This document shows, in pieces, positions 1 through 9,111 of a stretch of 64,000 nt of DNA. The stretch comes from Bacteroides sp. Marseille-P3684. Lineage in GTDB: Bacteria; Bacteroidota; Bacteroidia; Bacteroidales; Bacteroidaceae. Under the pieces are notes generated by a model. The model was not told the origin of the DNA. It saw only the letters and a program-made list of their open reading frames with translations, and made no database searches. The position numbers were made by a program, and so were the translations under genes. The stretch covers positions 199,953-263,952 of the forward strand of contig NZ_LT985808.1 of NCBI RefSeq assembly GCF_900291465.1, written 5' to 3'. Position 1 is the stretch's first letter; each line of letters opens with the position of its first letter.

Positions 1-1188
1 CACAGCATCACCGACCACTGCTCCATCAGCTGGACCATCGACGAGGCATTCAGCTCACGCAGCGCGAAGAACATCACCCTGCAACACACCCTCATCTCCG
101 AAGCACTCAACGTCGCCGGGCACAAGAACTACGAGAAAGGCAAGGGACACGGCTATGCAGCCACCATCGGCGGCAACATCGGCTCCTTCCACCACAACCT
201 CCTCGCCCACTGTGCAGGACGCAACTGGAGCATGGGCGGCGGACTCGACGGCAACGGATTCTATGCCGGAGCACTCGACATCTTCAACAACGTGGTCTAC
301 AACTGGGCGGGACGTGCCACTGACGGCGGCGCCCATGAAGTGAACTTCGTGAACAACTTCTACAAGATGGGACCGTCGACCACTCAGAAGTTCATCCTCC
401 GTGCACAGCTCGAAGGCGTCGGCAAGGGTTCCCAGAGCTACTACTGCGAAGGCAACGTCCGTCAGGACACTGACGGCAAGCTGGTGACCGACAACGAACA
501 ACTCCGCCGCTACGAACTTTCGAACGGACAGGTGCTCGACTGGGAAGTGTGGGTAGACAAACCTTTCTTCCCCTCGTATGCCGAAGTAGAAAGTGCACAG
601 GATGCCTACAAGTCGACACTCTCCGACGTGGGCTGCAACATGCCGCTCTTCGACGAACACGACCAACGCATCGTGCGTGAAACCCTCGAAGGGTCCTATA
701 CCTACACCGGTAGCGTCGGCAAGACAAAAGGCATCATCGACAACGAACAGGATGCCGGCGGCTATGAGGAATATCCTGAGGAGAAACGGGCTGCCGACTT
801 CGACACTGACGGTGACGGACTGCCCGACTGGTGGGAGGAGATGCACGGGACGAACCCGAAGTCTGCTGCCGGTGACTTCAGCGACTCTAACGCCGACCCC
901 GACAAGGACGGTTATACCAACCTGGAGGAATACCTCGACTGGATGTCGGTGCCTCACTACTACGCCGACAATAACGAAGAAATCACCATCGATGCAGCCC
1001 CGTTGTTTGCAGGCTTTGAACAGCCGACATTCACTGTCGAGGGCGACAAGACCGTTGTCATCGAAGGCAGCCGTCTGACAATGGAAAGCACCGGCCTGGC
1101 AGAAGGTATCTTCTACTACAATGTGACGGCAACTGACGCCTCGGGCAGCAGTATGACCCGTCGCGTGGGTGTCTGCGTCCGTAAGTGA
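1..1188 (+). CDS. Pectate lyase (PL1-like), 3' part
   Basis: The reading frame is open from the first base, so the N-terminus lies outside the window; 395 residues are visible. It resembles Bacteroidales pectate lyases that cleave polygalacturonan by beta-elimination on a parallel beta-helix. The first visible stretch (HSITDHCSISWTIDEAFSSR) and the ISEALN segment around residues 35-40 are characteristic of that family. Near residues 267-277 there is a calcium-loop-like DTDGDGLPDWW motif followed by TNP and a second DPDKDG loop, a spacer often found after the lyase domain. A short Ig-like tail ends the protein. The gene lies just upstream of a GH51 enzyme on the same strand, which fits pectin side-chain and backbone breakdown. 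The exact PL family is inferred. Confidence 0.85.
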   Translation, partial: HSITDHCSISWTIDEAFSSRSAKNITLQHTLISEALNVAGHKNYEKGKGHGYAATIGGNIGSFHHNLLAHCAGRNWSMGGGLDGNGFYAGALDIFNNVVYNWAGRATDGGAHEVNFVNNFYKMGPSTTQKFILRAQLEGVGKGSQSYYCEGNVRQDTDGKLVTDNEQLRRYELSNGQVLDWEVWVDKPFFPSYAEVESAQDAYKSTLSDVGCNMPLFDEHDQRIVRETLEGSYTYTGSVGKTKGIIDNEQDAGGYEEYPEEKRAADFDTDGDGLPDWWEEMHGTNPKSAAGDFSDSNADPDKDGYTNLEEYLDWMSVPHYYADNNEEITIDAAPLFAGFEQPTFTVEGDKTVVIEGSRLTMESTGLAEGIFYYNVTATDASGSSMTRRVGVCVRK

Positions 1189-1204
1189 ACGCCGGGCATT
1201 AAGA

Positions 1205-1367
1205 AGTGTTTTTAGTTGACCGGGAGGACAAGAAAATAGGAGATAAGTGTGATATTCTCAATTATTCTCCGTACTTTCGTGAGTCAGCGGACAAGGAACA
1301 AGTAGACGGGTGGACCATCCTCCCCCGTCGGCTTGTTTCCTGTCCACCCGTCAACTAAAACAACACT
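1205..1367. repeat. Nested inverted repeats with alternative pairing
   Basis: The 185-bp gap between the two pectin genes holds two left arms and one right arm of the same sequence. Arm 1205-1234 (core TTTAGTTGAC) pairs over about 30 nt with 1336-1367, and arm 1301-1315 (AGTAGACGGGTGGAC) pairs over 15 nt, one mismatch, with 1342-1356. The two pairings exclude each other because they share the right arm, which ends only 6 bp before the ATG at 1374. It could be a terminator, an attenuator-like leader or a mobile repeat; the role is not known. Confidence 0.6.
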
Positions 1368-1373
1368 TACATC

Positions 1374-3365
1374 ATGAAAATCTACTCAATTCTAGCCGGG
1401 CTGGCACTCGCAGCCACAGCTCCGGTCCTCCATGCACAAGAAAACACCGTGACGGTGCAGACCCGCCAGGTGGGTGCAGCCATCCAACCGACCATGTACG
1501 GTATCTTCTTTGAAGACATCAACTTCGGAGCAGACGGCGGTCTGTATGCCGAACTGGTCAAGAACCGCTCGTTCGAATTTACCCCCGACCACTACATGGG
1601 CTGGAAGATGTTCGGCAATGTCACCTTGCGCGACGACGGCCCCTTTGAACGGAACCCGCACTATGTCCGCCTTGCCTGGGCAGGACACAATGACATGTGG
1701 ACCGGCATCCAGAACGAAGGCTTCTTCGGCATCGGGCTGAAGACAGGCGACGACTACCGCTTCTCGGTGTGGGCACGTGTCCCCGACGGTAAGCCTGTGA
1801 CGCTCCTGGTGCAGTTCATCGACCAGAACACAATGGAGAACCGGCAGGCATTCGTCAGCCAAGACCTCACCATCGACTCCCGCGAGTGGAAGAAGTACAC
1901 CCTCGTGATGCGTTCTCCACGGACCATCGAAAAAGCCAACCTGCGCATCTTCCTCTCCAACCCGGAACACCGTTCGGGCACAGGTACCGTCGACCTGGAG
2001 CATGTCTCGCTCTTCCCAACAGATACCTGGATGGGGCATGAGAACGGCATGCGCAAGGACCTCGCACAGGCACTCTTCGACCTGCATCCCGGTGTCTTCC
2101 GTTTCCCCGGAGGGTGCATCGTCGAAGGCAGCAACCTCGCCACACGCTACCAGTGGAAGAACACCGTGGGACCGGTAGAGAACCGTCCGCTGAACAAGAA
2201 CCGCTGGGAGTCGACCTTCACCGACCGCTACTATCCCGACTATTTCCAAAGCTACGGACTGGGCTTCTATGAATACTTCCTCCTGAGCGAAGAGCTGGGT
2301 GCCGCTCCCCTGCCCGTGCTCAACGTGGGCATGGCCTGCCAATATCAGAACTGGAACAAGGAGGAGGCACATGCCGAATGTTCTGCCGAAGGGTTGCAAC
2401 CCTACATCGACGATGCACTCGACCTCATCGAGTTTGCCAACGGTCCTGCTGACAGCGAGTGGGGCAAGGTGCGTGCCGAGATGGGACACCCGGCTCCGTT
2501 CGGACTGAAGTACATTGCCATCGGCAACGAGCAGTGGGGCGAGTTCTACTTCGAGCGTCTGAAGTTCTTCATCGACGCCATCCGCAAGGCACACCCCGAA
2601 ATCAGCATCATCGGCACATCGGGTCCCGATTCCGAGGGCGAGATGTTCGAACTGGGCTGGAAGGCGATGCGTGAGCAGAAAGCCGACTTGGTCGACGAAC
2701 ACTTCTACCGCCCCGTCGACTGGTTCAAGAACAGCATGGACCGTTATGACAACTATGACCGCCGCGGTCCGAAGGTGTTTGCCGGCGAGTATGCCTGCCA
2801 TGACCACGGACGCAACATGAAATGGAACCATGCCGGGGCATCGCTCTACGAGGCAGCCTTCATGACTACACTGGAACGCAATGCCGACGTCGTGCACATG
2901 GCAACCTACGCTCCCCTGTTCGCACATGTCGAAGGCTGGCAGTGGCGTCCCGACCTCATCTGGTTCGACAACCTGCGCTGCGTGAAGTCCGTGAGCTACT
3001 ATGTGCAGCAGATGTACGCCCGCAACTGTGGCACGAATGTCATCCCTGCTACCCTCTCCACACCGACGCCCAAAGGGGAAGATGGCCTGTTCACCAGTGC
3101 CGTGGTCGACAAGCAGACGGGTGAATACATCGTCAAGGTCATCAACACGACCGATAGCCCGAAGGACATCGTGCTCCGCTTCGAGGGCATGAAGCGCCTC
3201 CATTCAGTCGGTACCCTGACGCTCGATTGCCGTTCCTATGAGCAGGACAACACACTCGATGCACCGACCAGCATCGTCCCTCAAGAGGGCCGCCTCATCC
3301 CGACGGACAATACTGTCCGCACAGTCATCGCCGCCAAAAGCTTTGTGGTTTATCGGGTGAAGTAA
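1374..3365 (+). CDS. Alpha-L-arabinofuranosidase, GH51, secreted
   Basis: This 663-residue protein removes terminal alpha-L-arabinofuranosyl groups from arabinan, arabinoxylan or pectin side chains. A signal peptide covers about residues 1-21 and ends in HAQ, so it is exported to the periplasm or beyond. The GH51 start motif IQPTMYGIFFEDINFGADGG lies near residue 36. A carbohydrate-binding-like beta domain follows (about 85-220), then the (beta/alpha)8 barrel. The acid/base is Glu386 in IGNEQWG and the nucleophile Glu472 in FAGEYAC, both standard positions for this clan A family. A beta-sandwich ends the protein. The partner pectate lyase is just upstream on the same strand, suggesting a pectin utilisation cluster that continues left of the window. 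Confidence 0.93.
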   Translation: MKIYSILAGLALAATAPVLHAQENTVTVQTRQVGAAIQPTMYGIFFEDINFGADGGLYAELVKNRSFEFTPDHYMGWKMFGNVTLRDDGPFERNPHYVRLAWAGHNDMWTGIQNEGFFGIGLKTGDDYRFSVWARVPDGKPVTLLVQFIDQNTMENRQAFVSQDLTIDSREWKKYTLVMRSPRTIEKANLRIFLSNPEHRSGTGTVDLEHVSLFPTDTWMGHENGMRKDLAQALFDLHPGVFRFPGGCIVEGSNLATRYQWKNTVGPVENRPLNKNRWESTFTDRYYPDYFQSYGLGFYEYFLLSEELGAAPLPVLNVGMACQYQNWNKEEAHAECSAEGLQPYIDDALDLIEFANGPADSEWGKVRAEMGHPAPFGLKYIAIGNEQWGEFYFERLKFFIDAIRKAHPEISIIGTSGPDSEGEMFELGWKAMREQKADLVDEHFYRPVDWFKNSMDRYDNYDRRGPKVFAGEYACHDHGRNMKWNHAGASLYEAAFMTTLERNADVVHMATYAPLFAHVEGWQWRPDLIWFDNLRCVKSVSYYVQQMYARNCGTNVIPATLSTPTPKGEDGLFTSAVVDKQTGEYIVKVINTTDSPKDIVLRFEGMKRLHSVGTLTLDCRSYEQDNTLDAPTSIVPQEGRLIPTDNTVRTVIAAKSFVVYRVK

Positions 3366-3398
3366 GGTGAATGTCCGGTTCCGGATTAACTGAAAAAA

Positions 3399-3444
3399 CA
3401 ATAGCGACTGCTACTATTGGGATTTATAGTGACAGTCGCTATTG
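3399..3444. terminator. Intergenic hairpin, repeat family copy 1
   Basis: Arms CAATAGCGACTG (3399-3410) and CAGTCGCTATTG (3433-3444) are perfect complements, with further partial pairing inside. It sits between the convergent ends of the GH51 gene and rmlB, and an A-run precedes it, so it can act as a terminator for the minus-strand rml operon and possibly for both. The same sequence recurs at 7265-7307 and 8237-8279. Confidence 0.7.
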
Positions 3445-3481
3445 CTGTATATAACGGTGCTGGACCATCCTGCAATATCAT

Positions 3482-4621
3482 TTATCTGTTCCGGTACATC
3501 TCATCATAATACTTTTGGTAGTCACCACTGGTCACATTGTCCATCCAGTCCTGATGCTCCAGGTACCAACGGACGGTCTTTTCTATCCCCTCTTCGAATT
3601 GCAGGCTTGGTTCCCAGCCAAGCTCGCGCTGAAGCTTCCGGGAGTCAATGGCATAGCGCATGTCATGCCCCTTACGGTCAGTCACGTAGGTTATCAGGTC
3701 CATATCCTCGCCTTCCTTGCGACCCAAGAGGCGGTCAACCGTCCTGATGACAACCTTGATAATATCAATGTTCTTCCATTCGTTAAAACCACCGATGTTA
3801 TAAGTATCCGCGATTCGGCCTTTGTGGAAAATGAGGTCGATGGCCCTTGCATGGTCTTCCACATAAAGCCAATCTCTGACGTTCTCGCCTTTTCCATAGA
3901 CAGGCAACGGCTTCTTGTGTCGGATATTGTTGATGAATAGAGGTATCAGCTTCTCGGGGAACTGGTAAGGTCCGTAGTTATTCGAACAGTTGGTCACGAT
4001 GGTCGGCATCCCGTAGGTGTCATGGAAAGCCCTTACAAAATGGTCAGAGCTTGCCTTTGATGCCGAATAAGGTGAATGCGGATTGTACTTCGTTTCTTCG
4101 AGGAAGAATTCCGTGCCATAGGCATGGTGATGCTCCGAACTGGCCTTTGTCGTAAACGGAGACTCAACCCCTTCGGGATGGGTCAGCTCCAGCGCCCCAT
4201 ACACCTCATCGGTGGAAATGTGGTAAAAGCGTTTGCCCTCATAACCTTCGGGCTTACTCTCCCAATATTCCTTTGCAGCCTGTAGCAATGTCAATGTACC
4301 CATCACGTTTGTATGAGCGAACGTGAACGGGTCCTTTATCGAGCGGTCCACATGGCTCTCAGCCGCAAGATGGATGATTCCGTCGATATCATATTCCGCC
4401 ATCAGCCCCTTTATCGTCTCATAGTCACAGATATCAGCCTTGACAAACACATAATTCTCCCGGTCCTCGATGTCTTTCAGGTTTGCGAGGTTACCGGCAT
4501 AGGTCAGCTTGTCCAGGTTTATGATTCTATAATCCGGATACTTGTTCACGAACAGGCGTACCACATGGGAACCAATAAAACCTGCTCCCCCCGTTATCAT
4601 AATGTTGCGTTTGAAATTCAT
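3482..4621 (-). CDS. rmlB: dTDP-glucose 4,6-dehydratase
   Basis: This 379-residue extended short-chain dehydrogenase removes water from dTDP-glucose to give dTDP-4-keto-6-deoxyglucose, the second step to dTDP-L-rhamnose. The NAD-binding GGAGFIGSH lies near residues 11-19, the family motif STDEVYG near 160, and the catalytic YSASK with tyrosine and lysine near 195. Length is slightly above the usual 350 because of a loop. It is the last gene of the order rmlA-rmlC-rmlD-rmlB, 21 bp after rmlD, in the cytoplasm. The product supplies rhamnose for capsule or other surface glycans. A hairpin at 3399-3444 follows the stop. Confidence 0.97.
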   Translation of the reverse strand: MNFKRNIMITGGAGFIGSHVVRLFVNKYPDYRIINLDKLTYAGNLANLKDIEDRENYVFVKADICDYETIKGLMAEYDIDGIIHLAAESHVDRSIKDPFTFAHTNVMGTLTLLQAAKEYWESKPEGYEGKRFYHISTDEVYGALELTHPEGVESPFTTKASSEHHHAYGTEFFLEETKYNPHSPYSASKASSDHFVRAFHDTYGMPTIVTNCSNNYGPYQFPEKLIPLFINNIRHKKPLPVYGKGENVRDWLYVEDHARAIDLIFHKGRIADTYNIGGFNEWKNIDIIKVVIRTVDRLLGRKEGEDMDLITYVTDRKGHDMRYAIDSRKLQRELGWEPSLQFEEGIEKTVRWYLEHQDWMDNVTSGDYQKYYDEMYRNR

Positions 4622-4642
4622 ATCACTCTTGTGTTTTGACTG

Positions 4643-5554
4643 TTATCGCATTGCTTTCATATTCTCCATGCAGACTGTCAATGAATCTGTCCAGTACGGC
4701 ACTTTGATGCCGAACGTCTGCTTGATTTTCGTCTTGTCCAGGACCGAATAGGCGGGACGCTTCACCGGACTGGGGAACTCATCACTGTGACAAGGCTCTA
4801 TGTCACATGCTGTATGTCCTGCCAGCTCTGCAATCTTCTTGGTGAAGTCGTACCAGGAACAGACACCTTCATTGCTGAAATGATAAATACCTGTCTTGCT
4901 GTACCTCCCATGAGGGTTCTCGCGCTCATAGTCTTCCAGGACCGTCTCTATCGCCCGGGCGAGATCATACGCATAAGTCGGAGTCCCCACCTGATCAAAG
5001 ACCACATTCAGCCTCGGCTTCGTCGCCGTCAGCCCCAGCATGGTCTTCACAAAGTTACGACCGAACTCTGAATACAGCCATGCCGTACGGATGATGACAT
5101 GATCACATCCGACAGCCTGTATGTTCCTTTCACCTTCCAGCTTGGTCTTGCCGTAAACACCGGTCGGTGTACCCGACTGCTCCTCACGGCAAGGTGTATT
5201 GTAAGGGTCACCCCCAAACACATAATCGGTCGATATCTGCACCAGTAGTCCGTCCACCTCCTTCATCACCTCCGCCAATATCTTCGGAGCCTCAGCATTC
5301 AGTCTGTGACAGAGCTGCTCATCACTCTCCGCCTTGTCCACATTGGTATAGGCCGCACAATTCACAATACAGCGGATGTCGTTCGCACCGACCAACGCCC
5401 TTACGGCATCAGCATCCGTCATGTCGAGGAGGACCGTCTCCACGCCTTCAGCCGGGACCACATCGGTAAACAGATAATTGTCTTTCGAGTTCCTGCTCAC
5501 GAGACGCATTTCATGGCCGAGCTGTCCGTTTGCACCTGTTATAAGTATATTCAT
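4643..5554 (-). CDS. rmlD: dTDP-4-dehydrorhamnose reductase
   Basis: A 303-residue reductase that makes dTDP-L-rhamnose from dTDP-4-keto-L-rhamnose with NAD(P)H, the last step of the pathway. It starts with the Rossmann motif ITGANGQLGHE, carries the ISTDYVFGG segment, and has the catalytic YGKTKLEGE. Length matches the family. It lies between rmlC (21 bp upstream) and rmlB (21 bp downstream) in one operon, which makes the assignment firm. Confidence 0.97.
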   Translation of the reverse strand: MNILITGANGQLGHEMRLVSRNSKDNYLFTDVVPAEGVETVLLDMTDADAVRALVGANDIRCIVNCAAYTNVDKAESDEQLCHRLNAEAPKILAEVMKEVDGLLVQISTDYVFGGDPYNTPCREEQSGTPTGVYGKTKLEGERNIQAVGCDHVIIRTAWLYSEFGRNFVKTMLGLTATKPRLNVVFDQVGTPTYAYDLARAIETVLEDYERENPHGRYSKTGIYHFSNEGVCSWYDFTKKIAELAGHTACDIEPCHSDEFPSPVKRPAYSVLDKTKIKQTFGIKVPYWTDSLTVCMENMKAMR

Positions 5555-5575
5555 CTGTTGTCAGGATTTAAATGT

Positions 5576-6130
5576 TCAGAAGACAAAAGGGGAATCAAAG
5601 TGACTCAACAGCGGATGCTTCGTATCCTTTTCACTGAGTATGGCACGTTCCGTCGGGATGCGCCAGTCTATTCCAAGGCTGCCATCCAGGATACTGATGC
5701 CACCATCCGCTTCCGGGTGATAAAACTCGTCACACTTGTACTGGAACACCGCCGTTTCACTCAGCACGGCAAAACCATGTGCAAACCCCTTCGGGATAAA
5801 GAACTGCCGATGATTGTCCTCGGTCAATTCCACCGCCACATGCTTCCCGTACGTCGGCGATCCCTTACGTATGTCCACAGCCACATCCAGTACCTTCCCC
5901 CTGACACATCTCACCAGTTTTGCCTGGGTAAAGGGAGGACGCTGGAAGTGCAATCCCCTCATGACGCCGTACGACGACATACTTTCATTGTCCTGCACAA
6001 AATCCACATGCCCGACCTTCTCGTCAAACTCCTTCTGAGAGAAGCTCTCAAAGAAGTAGCCCCTGGCATCCTTAAATATACGTGGTTCTATGATGACCAC
6101 TCCGTCTATCTCTGTCTTTATTACTTCCAT
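5576..6130 (-). CDS. rmlC: dTDP-4-dehydrorhamnose 3,5-epimerase
   Basis: A cupin-fold epimerase of 184 residues that inverts C3 and C5 of dTDP-4-keto-6-deoxyglucose. The start chosen is the ATG at 6130 (MEVIKTEIDG), because family members begin with this strand; the open frame extends upstream to 6208 but would overlap rmlA and gives a non-homologous N-terminus. The motif FKDARGYFFESF near residue 18 and RGLHFQ near 60 with the active-site His are visible, as is KGFAHGFAVL. It starts 4 bp after the rmlA stop, so the two genes are tightly coupled. Confidence 0.95.
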   Translation of the reverse strand: MEVIKTEIDGVVIIEPRIFKDARGYFFESFSQKEFDEKVGHVDFVQDNESMSSYGVMRGLHFQRPPFTQAKLVRCVRGKVLDVAVDIRKGSPTYGKHVAVELTEDNHRQFFIPKGFAHGFAVLSETAVFQYKCDEFYHPEADGGISILDGSLGIDWRIPTERAILSEKDTKHPLLSHFDSPFVF

Positions 6131-6134
6131 TTTT

Positions 6135-7043
6135 CTAATATTCCAAGTCCTTTTCCAAAGCATCTTCCTTCTCATCCAGCAGAGAAAGTATGTACTTGCC
6201 ATAATCATTTTTCAGCATCGGCTGCGCCACCTCGCGCAATGTCTCCTTCGTGATCCAGCCCTTGCGGTAAGCAATCCCTTCGAGGCAGGCCACTTTCAGT
6301 CCTTGACGCTTCTCCAGCACTTCGATGAAGGTCGATGCCTCCGAGAGGGAGTCATGCGTCCCGGTATCAAGCCACGCAAAGCCTCGTGCCATCGTCTGCA
6401 CTTTCAGCTCCTTGTCTTTCAGAAATTGCTGATTGACGGTGGTTATCTCCAGCTCTCCACGCGCAGACGGCTTGATATGTTTCGCAACCTCAACCACCTT
6501 GTTCGGATAGAAATACAAGCCGACAACCGCATAGTTACTCTTCGGGTGCTCAGGTTTCTCCTCGATGCTCAGGCAGTTGCCCGCCTTATCAAACTCTGCC
6601 ACTCCGTATCGCTCCGGGTCACTCACCCGATAGCCGAATACCGTAGCCTTCCCATTCACTTCCGCATCCAGCACAGCCTGCCTCAACAGACTATTGAGTC
6701 CGACTCCATGGAAGATGTTGTCGCCAAGCACCAGGCAGGCACAATCATCTCCAATGAACTTCTCACCGATGATAAACGCTTGCGCCAGTCCGTCCGGAGA
6801 AGGTTGCTCTGCGTACTCAAATCTCACCCCGAACTGGCTGCCGTCTCCCAACAGACGCTTAAAGCTCGGCAGGTCATAAGGCGTCGAGATAATAAGTATC
6901 TCCCTGATGCCTGCAAGCATCAGCACGGAAATAGGATAGTAAATCATCGGTTTGTCAAAGATGGGTATCAGCTGCTTGCTGACTCCCTTGGTGATCGGGT
7001 ACAGTCTTGTACCACTACCACCGGCGAGAACGATTCCCTTCAT
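6135..7043 (-). CDS. rmlA: Glucose-1-phosphate thymidylyltransferase
   Basis: A 302-residue nucleotidyltransferase that joins dTTP and glucose-1-phosphate into dTDP-glucose, the first and feedback-controlled step to dTDP-L-rhamnose. The N-terminal signature [14 protein letters not shown] and the [15 protein letters not shown] segment bind nucleotide and sugar. LGDNIFHG near residue 110 and [15 protein letters not shown] are also typical. It is the first gene of the four-gene rml operon; a -7 box lies 60 bp upstream. Confidence 0.97.
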   Translation of the reverse strand: MKGIVLAGGSGTRLYPITKGVSKQLIPIFDKPMIYYPISVLMLAGIREILIISTPYDLPSFKRLLGDGSQFGVRFEYAEQPSPDGLAQAFIIGEKFIGDDCACLVLGDNIFHGVGLNSLLRQAVLDAEVNGKATVFGYRVSDPERYGVAEFDKAGNCLSIEEKPEHPKSNYAVVGLYFYPNKVVEVAKHIKPSARGELEITTVNQQFLKDKELKVQTMARGFAWLDTGTHDSLSEASTFIEVLEKRQGLKVACLEGIAYRKGWITKETLREVAQPMLKNDYGKYILSLLDEKEDALEKDLEY

Positions 7044-7102
7044 GTATAGTTGTTTTTTGATTATTGTTAAACTTAACTTCTACATCACAGGACGATATTC
7101 CA

Positions 7103-7110
7103 CAAAATTA
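7103..7110 (-). promoter_or_regulatory. Putative -7 box for the rml operon
   Basis: On the minus strand this is TAATTTTG, matching the Bacteroidota TAnnTTTG -7 element, 60 bp before the rmlA ATG. No clear TTTG -33 box is seen at the usual 19-20 bp, so the call is tentative. Confidence 0.4.
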
Positions 7111-7264
7111 AACCAAGATTGTTCATTGGACTTTGATTAGATGTTTTCCCCGTCCTTGCAACACGAGAAAAAGATACAAGCACGGTGCACAAGATGTTCT
7201 CAGAGCCTGCTCCCTTGGAACGGAAGAGGATTTTGAATGGTCGAATGATTGGCTGGGGTTGAAT

Positions 7265-7307
7265 AATAGCGACTCTTGCTATTTGATTATTAGCAGCATT
7301 CACTATT
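7265..7307. terminator. Intergenic hairpin, repeat family copy 2 (degenerate)
   Basis: Arms 7265-7281 and 7291-7307 match at 13 of 17 positions and resemble the hairpins at 3399 and 8237. It lies just past the stop of the unknown gene at 7366-8127. The rest of the 7044-7365 gap holds only the rml promoter region; no gene is seen. Confidence 0.5.
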
Positions 7308-7365
7308 GAAGTTACTTTTTATCCCTCAAAATCAAGTTCTCCGAAGAATGTATAATGAGGAGTAT

Positions 7366-8127
7366 TTATGTCAACCACTCATCAGGATTTATATCCTTCC
7401 ACTTAGGAGTAGCTTTGTGAATCAGGTCCATAAGATAATCTTCGTCAAACTTTGGCTGGTAATCCATCAGTTCCACCAACACCAAGGTTGATTTGTCAAT
7501 GTCCCCTGTAAGGATATTCTTCTTAGCACGTACTCGCACACCAAAATTTTTATAGAGAGGATTTCCCTGATACCCGGCTAAATATTTCTTATCTGCCCGA
7601 ATCGTCAAGGAGCCAACATCCTTCGTATCCAAATGAATATTAGCCTTGTCCTTTCCACCTGCATCTGTCAAGGTTCCATAATAATAGCACTCTATATCCA
7701 CCATGATATTTTCATGGCGAACATAATGTGTGGTTGGAGTAATCCGAAAGAAACGTTGTGGCTTGTCAGAAGTACCTATTTCTATATCATAGTTATAACG
7801 CAATGCAAAAGACTGAAGATTTTCTATCGCTTGCGCACTTGCCACTTCCAATTTATCAATAGAGCCATTTTCTTGTTCAATAACACCAAGCATGGCAGAG
7901 ACCAAGAGGACGCTTTGCAGAGATGTTCTAAAGACATTGAGCACAGAGCCTTCCTTCATCTCATAAGAAATAGTAGGACGATCCTTGCGTTTCTTTCTGT
8001 CTGGATAAAGCAAATTCTCCACTTCATCAAGCAAGAATCGAATTTGCCTGATGTCAAAATTGGCAGGAGAAAGAGACTCGTCTCCGTTCTTACCAATAAT
8101 TCTTAATGAAATTTCATTTCTATCCAT
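7366..8127 (-). CDS. Hypothetical protein, 253 residues
   Basis: I do not recognise the family. The protein is soluble, with no signal peptide or clear membrane segment beyond one mildly hydrophobic stretch (SVLLVSAMLGVI, about residues 68-79). It begins with an open frame starting at ATG 8127 (MDRNEISLRIIGKNG). The N-terminal third is predicted helix-rich by eye, the C-terminal half strand-rich with charged loops. It stands alone between two copies of the repeat hairpin and is more AT-rich than the rml operon, which could mean recent acquisition. Codon use and length argue for a real gene, but no function can be given. Confidence 0.65.
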   Translation of the reverse strand: MDRNEISLRIIGKNGDESLSPANFDIRQIRFLLDEVENLLYPDRKKRKDRPTISYEMKEGSVLNVFRTSLQSVLLVSAMLGVIEQENGSIDKLEVASAQAIENLQSFALRYNYDIEIGTSDKPQRFFRITPTTHYVRHENIMVDIECYYYGTLTDAGGKDKANIHLDTKDVGSLTIRADKKYLAGYQGNPLYKNFGVRVRAKKNILTGDIDKSTLVLVELMDYQPKFDEDYLMDLIHKATPKWKDINPDEWLT

Positions 8128-8236
8128 ACCACAAATATAGCAATATTCTGAACACTAAAGGAAATACCACTTCCTTTTCTATTCAAAATATTGCTATCAA
8201 GACAATCTCAAAGCCCAATGCTCATTGGAATTAAAC

Positions 8237-8279
8237 AATAGCGACTGTTACTAGTTGATTCTTAGTAACAGTCACTATT
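8237..8279. terminator. Intergenic hairpin, repeat family copy 3
   Basis: Arms AATAGCGACTGTTACTA (8237-8253) and 8263-8279 pair at 16 of 17 positions. It lies about 90 bp past the stop of the HU-like gene on the minus strand, so it can terminate that transcript. Near-identical arms occur at 3399-3444. Confidence 0.65.
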
Positions 8280-8370
8280 CCTATGTTTCCGGTTCTCAAT
8301 CCTGCCCGGCATCTGATGGCTGGTGGAGGCTTACCCCCAAGTCAGCAGACCACCGGTCCGGAATCCAGGG

Positions 8371-8868
8371 TCAGACTCCGTGGTCCGTATCCCCATTCTC
8401 TTCGCCGTCCGTGTCCGGTTTCGGGTCGGGAATAACCTGAACAGACTTGCTTCCCCGCAACTGCTTGATGCTCTTATACTCCATTCTTCCGAGCAGTCCC
8501 CACAGCGAAGTGCTACGGGTGATGTTGCGTTCAGCAGCCCTATGGAAATACAACTTGGGGACAGCCTGTTTGGGAGAGACCTCATCCGGGTTCTCCACCC
8601 CTTTGCCCTGTGATTTCAGACGGATGCGGAACGTCCCGATGCCGTCGAGTTCCACTACCTCAGAGGAAGCCAGGTGCTTCTGCATGACGGTGATGAGGTT
8701 GTCGATGGTATTTTTCACATCACCGGCCGTGAGCGAAGAATACTCCGCCACTTCTTTTGCCATCTGGGCAGTAGTCACGAGACCGATGTGAACGGTAGAC
8801 GGATGATAGAGTTTCTTACCTTCTTTGTTTGCCTTACTTGCTTGCTTTACCTTATAAATTATAGCCAT
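8371..8868 (-). CDS. HU-family DNA-binding protein
   Basis: A 165-residue protein of the HU-related Bacteroidetes family, longer than classical HU (about 90). Residues 1-130 carry the HU-like fold: an N-terminal YKVKQASKANKEGKKLYHP strand region, a helical pair (TTAQMAKEVAEYSSLTAGDV), then VELDGIGTFRIRLKSQG, the beta-arm entry motif. The C-terminal 35 residues are acidic and probably disordered (PKPDTDGEENGDTDHG). Such proteins are commonly encoded next to capsule loci in this order; it probably acts as an architectural DNA-binding factor. It has its own promoter (9029-9059). Confidence 0.85.
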   Translation of the reverse strand: MAIIYKVKQASKANKEGKKLYHPSTVHIGLVTTAQMAKEVAEYSSLTAGDVKNTIDNLITVMQKHLASSEVVELDGIGTFRIRLKSQGKGVENPDEVSPKQAVPKLYFHRAAERNITRSTSLWGLLGRMEYKSIKQLRGSKSVQVIPDPKPDTDGEENGDTDHGV

Positions 8869-9028
8869 GTTACTTTTTGATTAGTCATTCAGCCTTCGTC
8901 AGCCCGTCCCTGTCATTGACAAGAAGCGGAGCGTATGCGACACTTGAATGGGTTAGACATTCGTGAATTCTTTCGCGATTCTCTTCCGTCCGTTACCCGG
9001 GATGTCCGTCCGTCGTTGAATCACATTG

Positions 9029-9059
9029 CAAAGATAGCCCCGGCTATATTCTCCGACAA
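9029..9059 (-). promoter_or_regulatory. Promoter of the HU-like gene
   Basis: Read on the minus strand, TTG (9057-9059), a 20-bp spacer and TATCTTTG (9029-9036) match the Bacteroidota -33/-7 pattern. The start codon lies about 160 bp downstream. Just upstream, TTGCGTTCACA occurs twice (9074-9084 and 9086-9096), a possible factor site. Confidence 0.6.
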
Positions 9060-9111
9060 GCAAAATGCACCGTTTGCGTTCACACTTGCGTTCACAACCC
9101 TTGATAACTAA

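Noticed and set aside
1392-3203. 603-residue ORF opposite the GH51 gene
   Set aside because: A high-GC shadow frame; the plus-strand GH51 has catalytic motifs and a signal peptide.
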